NCBI RefSeq assembly: GCF_000955955.1
Contig: NZ_JYJG01000360.1
Location: forward strand, 1 to 12,753
Direction of reading: 5' to 3'
Source: Lentzea aerocolonigenes
GTDB taxonomy: Bacteria > Actinomycetota > Actinomycetes > Mycobacteriales > Pseudonocardiaceae
Length of the DNA: 12,753 nucleotides
Shown here piece after piece: positions 7,864-12,753 of this stretch; positions within the stretch are counted from its first letter, which is position 1, and the number at the start of each line of letters is the position of its first letter. The notes under the pieces were generated by a model, which was not told where the DNA came from, searched no databases, and worked only from the letters and a program-made list of their open reading frames with translations. Both the position numbers and the translations under genes were made by a program.

Positions 7864-8264
7864 CACGCACCGTCCTCGTGCGGCGGAATGACGTAGAACG
7901 GGAACACGAGGTTGCGTGGGTCGTTGGTGTTGCGCAGGGCGTAGTGGATGTCGATCAGCAGGGTGCCGCTGGCGGCCTCGGCGAAGTCGACGACGACGTC
8001 GGTGAGGTCGATGCGCGGCTCCCACCGCTCGAGCGACTGCCGTACCTCGTAGGCGATCTGCCCGGCCGTCGAGGAGTCAGCGGGCGCGAACACCAGGTCG
8101 TGGATCGCGCATCCGAACTCGGGCCGCATCGGGCGTTCGCCGGGTGCGGTCGCGAGGATCAGCCGGATGCTCTCCACGATCTCGCGGTCGCCGTCGACCA
8201 GCGCCACCGAGCCCGTCGCGTCGGTGCGGACGGGAAAGCTGAGGCCCCTGCCGATGAAGTCCAC
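7863..8264 (-). CDS. GPW/gp25-like baseplate wedge protein
   Basis: This is a 133-residue protein from GTG at 8264. A TTG five codons upstream (8279) would give 138 residues, but GGAGG at 8273-8277 sits exactly eight bases before the GTG and inside the TTG version. The GTG product also begins MDFIGRGLSFPV, matching the usual gp25 N-terminus. The conserved block GDREIVESIRLILATAPGER, then MRPEFGC, then the WEPRIDLTDVVVDF-type segment and a closing beta hairpin are all present. The EXR/PGER core known to link wedge and sheath initiation in gp25 proteins is intact. Gp25 links the baseplate to the first sheath ring. It lies four bases after the PAAR gene and overlaps the gpJ-like start. Confidence 0.95.
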   Translation of the reverse strand: MDFIGRGLSFPVRTDATGSVALVDGDREIVESIRLILATAPGERPMRPEFGCAIHDLVFAPADSSTAGQIAYEVRQSLERWEPRIDLTDVVVDFAEAASGTLLIDIHYALRNTNDPRNLVFPFYVIPPHEDGA

Positions 8265-8268
8265 TTGG

Positions 8269-8553
8269 CTAGCCTCCAATCAGGACGGTCGGGCAGCCGG
8301 GCGGCAGGATCGGCGCGCCGCAGCCGCTCATGTCGCCGACTCGCGCCGCGGGTTTGCCACCGATCAGCACCGTCGGGCAGCCGGGCGGGATGATCGGCGT
8401 GGGCGGGTGCACCGCGGGCGGCGGGAACGAGCAGGTGTGCATGTTCCCGACGGTCGCCGCTGGCAGTCCGCCGAGGAGCACGGTCGGAACACCGGGCGGC
8501 ATGATGACGCCGGGATGCCCGGTCATGTCTCCGACTCTGGCTGCGGGTGGCAT
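8269..8553 (-). CDS. PAAR-repeat spike tip protein
   Basis: This is a 94-residue protein built almost entirely of three PAAR repeats. They start near residues 3, 31 and 68 (PAARVGDM, PAATVGNM, PAARVGDM), and each ends in a PTVL(L/I)GG turn. The three repeats form the three faces of the small cone that caps a VgrG/gp5 trimer. H13, H39, C41 and C78 lie at equivalent turns and are candidate metal ligands at the tip; this is inference from the family. There is no N- or C-terminal extension, so it carries no toxin. The ATG has GGGGA seven bases upstream and follows the spike gene by 25 bases. The last codons contain the ribosome binding site of the gp25-like gene. Confidence 0.95.
   Translation of the reverse strand: MPPAARVGDMTGHPGVIMPPGVPTVLLGGLPAATVGNMHTCSFPPPAVHPPTPIIPPGCPTVLIGGKPAARVGDMSGCGAPILPPGCPTVLIGG
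8273..8277 (-). promoter_or_regulatory. ribosome binding site deciding the gp25 start
   Basis: GGAGG on the minus strand, formed by the final Gly codons of the PAAR gene, is followed by an 8-base spacer and GTG at 8264. The spacing is ideal and rules against the more upstream TTG as start. Confidence 0.8.
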
Positions 8554-8578
8554 GTGCGTTTCCCCAAATCGATTCGGC

Positions 8579-10348
8579 TCAGTTGATCTTCACGATGGCG
8601 CCCTTGACCGTGAGCGGGCCACTTGCGGTGACCTCGGTCTGGGCTTGGCCTGCGATCTTGACCTGGGTGCCTTCTGCCTTCAGCTCGGTCTGCGCCTTTA
8701 TCGAGACCTTCTGTCCCTTGAGCTCAAGCGGGCCCGTGCCGGCGTCGACGGTGATGCCGTTCTGCGCCTTGACGTTGATGGTCTTGCCGCTGGTGATCTC
8801 GACGTTCTGCGACTTCTGATCGAGTTTGACGACGAACTTCCCGTCACCGCTGGAGATCACGATGCCGTCGTCCTCGACGAACTCGACCTTGTGCCCCTTG
8901 CGGCTCACGAACCCCCTGGCCGCGATCTCGCCGTTGGCGCTGTCCACCGCCGGTTTGGTGAGCTTCGGCGGCTTGTCCTTGCCGTTGTAGAGGCCGCCGA
9001 GCACGTACGGGGCGTCGAAGTCGCCGTGCTCGAAACCGACCAGCACCTCGTCGCCGACCTCCGGCAGGATCAGCGTGCCGCGGTCCGCTCCGGCGCCCGC
9101 TTGCACCGTGCGGGCCCAGACGCTGGTCAGATCCGGTGACAGCCACGGGAACTTGACCTGGACGCGGCCGATGTTCAACGGGTCCTTGGCGTTCGTGACG
9201 ATCGCGGGCACGAGTCCGTTGAGCGGCTTGGTGGTCGCGCCGTGGACCAGGCCGTAGAGCGAGCGTTCCTGCTTGCCGGAGACGGTGAACTCGGTGGTGT
9301 AGCCGGTGTGCTCTGCGAACAGGTGCCGCGTGCTGGTCAGCGTGTACTTGCCCTGGAAGGGTTCGCCGACGTTGGTCAGCGCCACGGCGGTTCCCGCCTT
9401 CAGCTCCGGGTTTCCCCTTGCCACGCCGGTGAGTTCGGCACACGAGCCGCCGAGCTGGGCCGCCAGCGCTTCCGCGGCGGTCTTGGCTTCGGCGTGCGTG
9501 CGGTAGGGCAGGCCGGCTTCGAGGTGGGGCGGTGCCTTGAACTTCGCCGCCAGCTCGGTCGGTTTCGCCTGTGCGACCTCGACTCCGGCGGTGTTCGGGG
9601 TGGCGGTGGCGAGAACCTCCTGCTTGTTCTCGAAGTCCCAGCCCCTGACCTGGACCTCGGGCACCTGGCCCGCGGTGGTGATACCGGCCCTGAGCGCCAC
9701 GAGGGTGCTGTGCATTTCGAGGACCAGCGGGTCGGACTTGGCTTTGGCGTTGGGTTTCGGTGCCTTCGCCGGTGGTTCGGGCAGCTTGAAGTCGAGCTTG
9801 CCGTCCCTGACCGCGATCTGCGCACCTGTGGTCTTGGCCAGGCGGCTCAGGAACTCCCAGTCGCTGACGTTGTCCTGGCTCAGCTGGGTGTCCGGCCGGC
9901 CGCCGAAGCCGGGCACGTTGTCGATCGTGCCGGTCTTGATGTGCGCGCGTTCGGCGACCTTCTTGACGACGTCGCCGACCGTCATGTTCGGGTAGACCGC
10001 GACACGCTTGCCGCGGAACAGCCGGTGCGCCTCGTCGTAGCCCCTGACTTCGGTGAACGTGCCCTGCCCGTCGAGCTCGATGCCGACGGCCGTGATCTCA
10101 CCGCTCATCAACGGTTTCGGGCCGCCGGGGTCCGCGGTCTGGACCTTGATGGTGGTCTTGGCGCCGATGGTGAAGTGGCCCTTGGCGAGCACGACGTGGC
10201 CGGGGTCGCGGAACTTGAGGACGAACATGTCCGGCAGGTTGCGGCTGTCGTCGACGTAGGCGTAGGTGAGCAGCAGCTTGACGTCCTGCGGCAGCGGCTG
10301 ACCCTCGACCTCGACGACGAGGTTGTTGGCGAAGCTCTCGTTAGCCAT
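8579..10348 (-). CDS. VgrG-like spike protein (gp27/gp5 fusion, Afp8-like)
   Basis: This is a 589-residue protein from ATG at 10348, with GGAGGAGA six bases upstream. The longer open frame starting at 10534 lies inside the LysM gene and is not credible. Residues 1-360 form the gp27-like hub, including a late-control-protein-D-type segment (VSDWEFLSRLAKTTGAQIAV at 161). The gp5 OB-fold is at about 378-455, with GRVQVKFPWLS, then LPEVGDEVLVGFEHGDFDAPYVLGG. From about 490 to the end, short alternating beta repeats (IVISSGDGKFVVKLD and following strands) form the triple-stranded needle that carries the PAAR tip. No lysozyme insert and no C-terminal effector domain are present, so cargo must be loaded elsewhere. 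The protein trimerises at the centre of the baseplate and pierces the target membrane on contraction. Confidence 0.96.
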   Translation of the reverse strand: MANESFANNLVVEVEGQPLPQDVKLLLTYAYVDDSRNLPDMFVLKFRDPGHVVLAKGHFTIGAKTTIKVQTADPGGPKPLMSGEITAVGIELDGQGTFTEVRGYDEAHRLFRGKRVAVYPNMTVGDVVKKVAERAHIKTGTIDNVPGFGGRPDTQLSQDNVSDWEFLSRLAKTTGAQIAVRDGKLDFKLPEPPAKAPKPNAKAKSDPLVLEMHSTLVALRAGITTAGQVPEVQVRGWDFENKQEVLATATPNTAGVEVAQAKPTELAAKFKAPPHLEAGLPYRTHAEAKTAAEALAAQLGGSCAELTGVARGNPELKAGTAVALTNVGEPFQGKYTLTSTRHLFAEHTGYTTEFTVSGKQERSLYGLVHGATTKPLNGLVPAIVTNAKDPLNIGRVQVKFPWLSPDLTSVWARTVQAGAGADRGTLILPEVGDEVLVGFEHGDFDAPYVLGGLYNGKDKPPKLTKPAVDSANGEIAARGFVSRKGHKVEFVEDDGIVISSGDGKFVVKLDQKSQNVEITSGKTINVKAQNGITVDAGTGPLELKGQKVSIKAQTELKAEGTQVKIAGQAQTEVTASGPLTVKGAIVKIN

Positions 10349-11075
10349 GCTGGATCTCCTCCAACGCCGGAACGAGCACGGTCGAGCCGAGCTTGAGCCG
10401 CATCGGGTCGTCGATGTCGTTGGCCTCGGCGATGTGCCGCCACAGCTCGGGGTTGCCGTACGCCTTGTAGGCCAACGACTGGAGCGAGTCTCCGGCCGTG
10501 AGCGTGTGCTGATCGCGTGCCGCGAGCGCGCCACTGGTGGGGTTCTGGCCGCCGGGTTCGCCGCTGACCTCCTCCAGGTTGACCGTGCACACCGCCCTGA
10601 CCGGCATGCCGCCGGGGGTGAAGAGCGTGTACTTGGCCGTGACGCTGGAGACGTAGCTCGGGAAACCGGTTGTGGTGCCCCACTTGAAGATGACCCACGG
10701 CGGGCTGCCCTTGCCGTTCGTCCTGGAGTCCTTCGTGGGCACTGTGAGGTTGAACAGCTGTTCGACCATCTTGACGGTCTCGTCGCCCATGGTGTTCGTG
10801 GAGTCGAGGAAGATCTCGAGGCTCAGCTTCGCCGGCTCCGCCCCCTTGAACTCCGGCACGCCCGCCTTGGCCGCGTTCGGCTGCGCCTGCCGCTGCCACT
10901 TGGCGTTCTTGGCCAGCGTCAGCTCCTTGGGGTTGAACTGGAGCTTGATCTTGAACAGCTCCGCGCCCGGCTTCTGCAACCCGCCCGGCCTGGGCGGCTC
11001 ACAGGCGGTGAGGACGGCGTGCTCCATCTTCTTGGCCGCGGCTCCCACCCCGGCACTGGTGAAGGTGACGGTCAT
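10341..11075 (-). CDS. LysM-domain baseplate hub protein (Afp7/gp53-like)
   Basis: This is a 244-residue protein from ATG at 11075, which overlaps the tube gene's stop as ATGA. The Shine-Dalgarno is weak (GGA), so translation is probably coupled. The N-terminal part (about 36-170) is a beta-rich domain containing LQFNPKELTLAKNAKW and LEIFLDSTNTMGDETV, characteristic of the CIS LysM protein family. Residues 189-240 are a LysM domain (HTLTAGDSLQSLAYKAYGNPELWRHIAEAN). In phage and CIS structures such proteins join the tube initiator to the wedges; the LysM need not bind peptidoglycan here. The gene ends with TAA at 10341-10343, eight bases into the spike gene. Confidence 0.95.
   Translation of the reverse strand: MTVTFTSAGVGAAAKKMEHAVLTACEPPRPGGLQKPGAELFKIKLQFNPKELTLAKNAKWQRQAQPNAAKAGVPEFKGAEPAKLSLEIFLDSTNTMGDETVKMVEQLFNLTVPTKDSRTNGKGSPPWVIFKWGTTTGFPSYVSSVTAKYTLFTPGGMPVRAVCTVNLEEVSGEPGGQNPTSGALAARDQHTLTAGDSLQSLAYKAYGNPELWRHIAEANDIDDPMRLKLGSTVLVPALEEIQHG
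10355..10362 (-). promoter_or_regulatory. ribosome binding site of the spike gene
   Basis: GGAGGAGA lies six bases before the ATG at 10348, inside the last codons of the LysM gene. It is one of the strongest Shine-Dalgarno matches in the window and fixes the start of the VgrG-like protein far inside the longer open frame. Confidence 0.8.
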
Positions 11076-11500
11076 CGCGCGTCCAAGAACCCGTGGTGCG
11101 CCAGCTCGAGCGTCTCCGTCGCGACCTTGGCCTGCTCCGCACTCAGCTGCGGCCCCGTCCACCTCACCGGGATCACCTCCGCGAGCGACCAGCTCGCGAT
11201 CGTCTTGCCTTCCAACGTCTTCGCCTCGATGACGGCGGTTCTGCGTTTGACCCCCGCCGCCATGCCCGCGATCCAGCTGGTGATCTTCTGGCTGTCCCTG
11301 GTCACCGGCCTGGTGAGCTTGACGTTGGGGTACTTGATCCGCGTGGGCAGCTGCCACACCATCCCGTTGTTGCCGCCCTCTTCCCGCTGCTCGATGACGA
11401 ACTCGCACCCGAGCCCCTCACAGCTGTTGAACGACCCCAGGTCGTCCTTGTCCACCGACACGCTGAAGCAGACGGCGACGGCTTCCTCTGGTGCGGTCAT
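11072..11500 (-). CDS. gp19-like tube or tube-initiator protein (Afp5-type)
   Basis: This is a 142-residue protein of the tail-tube family I recall as TIGR02241: FSVSVDKDDLGSFNSCEGLG near the start, then NGMVWQLPTRIKYPNVKLTR, then the WIAGMAAGVKR and EAKTLEGKTIASWSLAEVIPVRWTGPQL segments. The length is standard for a hexameric tube subunit. Because it directly precedes the LysM and spike genes, it is more likely the specialised initiator ring between spike and tube than the major tube protein, which should lie upstream. This is inference from eCIS gene order. GAGGA (11508-11512) sits seven bases before the ATG and overlaps the previous stop codon. Ten bases separate the genes. Confidence 0.93.
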   Translation of the reverse strand: MTAPEEAVAVCFSVSVDKDDLGSFNSCEGLGCEFVIEQREEGGNNGMVWQLPTRIKYPNVKLTRPVTRDSQKITSWIAGMAAGVKRRTAVIEAKTLEGKTIASWSLAEVIPVRWTGPQLSAEQAKVATETLELAHHGFLDAR

Positions 11501-11510
11501 GACTCAGTCC

Positions 11511-12753
11511 TCACAGGTCGGTGAGCGCCCCACGACGCTCACGGTCGAGCCACAGGTCGGCCTTGAGCCGGCGCAGCAACGGGTCGTACAACTTGCGCAA
11601 CAGCTCTTCCGGGTTCTGCGCTTGCGGCTGTGGTGCCGGTTTTTCGGGCTCGGCTTCGGCCTCGGCTTCGGCTTCGGCTCGCTGGGCAGGCGGGGACGGG
11701 CTGGACTCGGGCTCCGCGACGCGCGCCACCACCGGCGCCGGCTCGGGGGTGGGCGGCACGGCGGGCGGCACGGCGACCGGCAGCGGCACAGGTGGCTGCG
11801 CGTGTGCTGGTGCGGGGGTCGCGAAGATCCGCTGGACGGGCGCGGCTTCCGGGCTGGTGGGCGGTAGGGCTGGGAGGCCGGTGGCGTGCTGGACGAGGGG
11901 TGGCGCCTCGCCGACCAGTCGCTGCACGGACGGCGCCGTACGAACCGGCTCTTGGGCAGCCCGCTCCGTACCAACCAGCCGCTCGACGGACGGCGCCGTA
12001 CTAACCGGTCCTTGGGCAGCCGGCTCCGCACCAGCCAGCCGCTCGACGGACGGCGCCGTACTAACCGGTCCTTGGGCAGCCAGCGTCGAACCAGCGAGCC
12101 TCTGGACAGTCAGCGCTGCGCCAACGAGTCCTCGGACAGCCGGCGCAGTGTCGGCCAGCCGCTCGACAGCCGGCGCCGCACCATCCAGCCTTCGGGCAGC
12201 CGGCGCCGTGTCGGCCAGCCGCTGAACAGCCGGCACCGCACCAACCAGCCGCTCGACAGACGGCGTCGCACCGACCAGCCCTCGGACAACCGACGTCGCA
12301 TCAACCGGCCCATGGTCAGTCGGCATCGCATCGATTGGGCCATGGACAACCGGTGCCGCATCAACCAGCCTTTGGACAGTGGTTGGTGAACCGACCGGTC
12401 GCTCGACGGTCGATGTTGAACCGACCGGCCGCTCGACAGACGGCGCCGAACCAGCCAACGGTTCGACAGACGGTGCCGAACCGACCAACCGCTGGACAGA
12501 TGGTGCCGAGCCGACCAGCCCTTGGACAGCCGGTGCCGAACCGCCCGAACCCTGGGCTGTCAGTGCCGATCCGTCCAGTCGCTGATCAGTGGATGTCGAA
12601 CCAACTGGTCCTTGGGCGGCCTGCGTCGAATCAGCGAGTTTCTGGACAGTCGGCGCCTCGCCAACCAGCCCTCGGACGGCTGGCATCGCCTCAATGGGCC
12701 CGTGGACAGCCGGCGCCTCGCCAACCAGCCCTCGGACGGCCGGCGGCGCCTCA
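11511..12753 (-). CDS. repeat-rich CIS accessory protein, partial (N-terminus beyond window)
   Basis: This frame is open to the right edge, so the start is not visible. An ATG at 12684-12686 lies within the repeats and has no reason to be the start. About 413 C-terminal residues are present. From the edge inward they are: 28 tandem decapeptides of the P-x-V-x-R-L-V-G-x-A type; a Pro/Ala-rich stretch with another VQR (PEAAPVQRIF); a short Ala-Glu run; and a charged amphipathic helix ending PEELLRKLYDPLLRRL, then KADLWLDRERRGALTDL. I recall that C-terminal helix from uncharacterised proteins encoded at this position, next to the tube genes, in actinobacterial CIS clusters. Function is unknown. 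It may dock by the C-terminal helix onto a tail component, with the repeats as a spacer or binding array. There is no signal peptide, membrane helix or cysteine in the visible part. Confidence 0.8.
   Translation of the reverse strand, partial: EAPPAVRGLVGEAPAVHGPIEAMPAVRGLVGEAPTVQKLADSTQAAQGPVGSTSTDQRLDGSALTAQGSGGSAPAVQGLVGSAPSVQRLVGSAPSVEPLAGSAPSVERPVGSTSTVERPVGSPTTVQRLVDAAPVVHGPIDAMPTDHGPVDATSVVRGLVGATPSVERLVGAVPAVQRLADTAPAARRLDGAAPAVERLADTAPAVRGLVGAALTVQRLAGSTLAAQGPVSTAPSVERLAGAEPAAQGPVSTAPSVERLVGTERAAQEPVRTAPSVQRLVGEAPPLVQHATGLPALPPTSPEAAPVQRIFATPAPAHAQPPVPLPVAVPPAVPPTPEPAPVVARVAEPESSPSPPAQRAEAEAEAEAEPEKPAPQPQAQNPEELLRKLYDPLLRRLKADLWLDRERRGALTDL
11647..11681. repeat. short hexanucleotide-type run encoding Ala-Glu repeats
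   Basis: Five or six imperfect copies of GGCTTC/GGCTCG on the plus strand encode (Ala-Glu)n on the minus strand, between the Pro-rich stretch and the C-terminal helix of the repeat-rich protein. It probably forms a flexible or helical acidic linker and may vary in length by slippage. Confidence 0.6.
11904..12743 (-). repeat. 28 tandem 30-bp (decapeptide) repeats inside the repeat-rich gene
   Basis: The minus-strand translation divides without a gap or remainder into 28 ten-residue units. Typical units are PSVERLVGAT, PAVQRLADTA, PSVQRLVGSA and PAAQGPVSTA. Position 1 is usually Pro, position 3 Val or Ala, position 4 Gln/Glu/Arg/His, position 5 Arg or Gly, position 6 Leu or Pro, and position 7 Val or Ala. 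There is no frameshift or stop in 840 bp, although many units have diverged at the DNA level, which argues for selection on the protein. The array may extend past the window edge. Confidence 0.9.
11911..12090. repeat. higher-order 60-bp repeat, three units
   Basis: Within the 30-bp array, three consecutive 60-bp blocks are nearly identical; compare 11921-11980, 11981-12040 and 12041-12090. They share a 20-base stretch ending at 11940, 12000 and 12060, differing mainly near the first copy. Each block encodes a PSVERL-type unit followed by an AAQ-type unit. This is the least diverged part of the array and looks like its most recent duplication. Confidence 0.75.

Noticed and set aside
9242..10396. 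384-codon plus-strand open frame
   Set aside because: It is complementary to the VgrG-like spike gene and its content is that of an antisense shadow.
10349..10534. Upstream extension of the VgrG-like gene
   Set aside because: It is low-complexity Arg/Ser/Thr translation inside the LysM gene. GGAGGAGA six bases before 10348 marks the real start.
10323..11867. 514-codon plus-strand open frame
   Set aside because: It spans three well-recognised minus-strand CIS genes in the complementary frame. Its composition is shadow-like and it has no motif.
11521..12585. Plus-strand frames with repetitive Ser/Thr/Arg-rich translations over the repeat array
   Set aside because: Any 30-bp repeat whose length is a multiple of three gives repetitive open frames in several phases. 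Only the minus-strand frame continues uninterrupted to a recognisable C-terminal helix with a proper junction to the tube gene.
11904..12743. Regular 30-bp repeats considered as a CRISPR array
   Set aside because: There is no repeat-spacer alternation: units are contiguous, in frame and diverged throughout, and encode a decapeptide.

Overview
The window comes from a GC-rich genome with strong third-position G/C bias, GTG starts and tightly packed, overlapping genes. That is typical of a filamentous actinomycete. The Pseudonocardiales (Lentzea, Saccharothrix, Actinosynnema-like) are a reasonable guess, but I cannot fix the genus from sequence alone. All eleven genes are on the minus strand, so transcription runs from the right edge to the left. 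About 98% of the window is coding, and the largest gap between genes is 85 bases. It looks like one long operon, or the tail of one, whose start lies beyond position 12753.

The right and middle parts (11511-12753 down to 5400) are the inner-tube, spike and baseplate module of a phage-tail-like contractile injection system (CIS/eCIS) of the kind widespread in Actinobacteria. In transcription order it contains: a long repeat-rich protein, open at the window edge, with a conserved-looking C-terminal helix; a gp19-like tube or tube-initiator protein; a LysM baseplate-hub protein; a VgrG-like gp27/gp5 spike; a three-repeat PAAR tip; a gp25-like wedge protein; a gpJ/gp6-like baseplate protein; and a small gpI-like tail protein. 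Sheath, major tube, AAA+ ATPase, tape measure and tail-terminator genes are not in the window and would be expected upstream.

The left part (91-5403) continues the same co-directional, coupled gene string but encodes three envelope proteins. These are a membrane protein with two N-terminal zinc ribbons, one transmembrane helix and an outer discoidin-like domain; a large secreted protein in which a von Willebrand A (vWA) domain and a HYR domain appear to be inserted inside one blade of a TolB-like propeller; and a second single-pass membrane protein with Ig-like domains inside and a coiled-coil plus beta domain outside. The immediate linkage to baseplate genes suggests that these three attach the particle to the cytoplasmic membrane, sense something outside, or trigger firing. 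That would resemble the membrane-docked, cytoplasmic CIS described in Streptomyces rather than a freely released particle.

The most unusual elements are the 28-copy decapeptide (30-bp) repeat array in the gene at the right edge and the propeller-interrupting vWA insertion. No RNA genes, insertion sequences, CRISPR arrays or attachment sites were seen.
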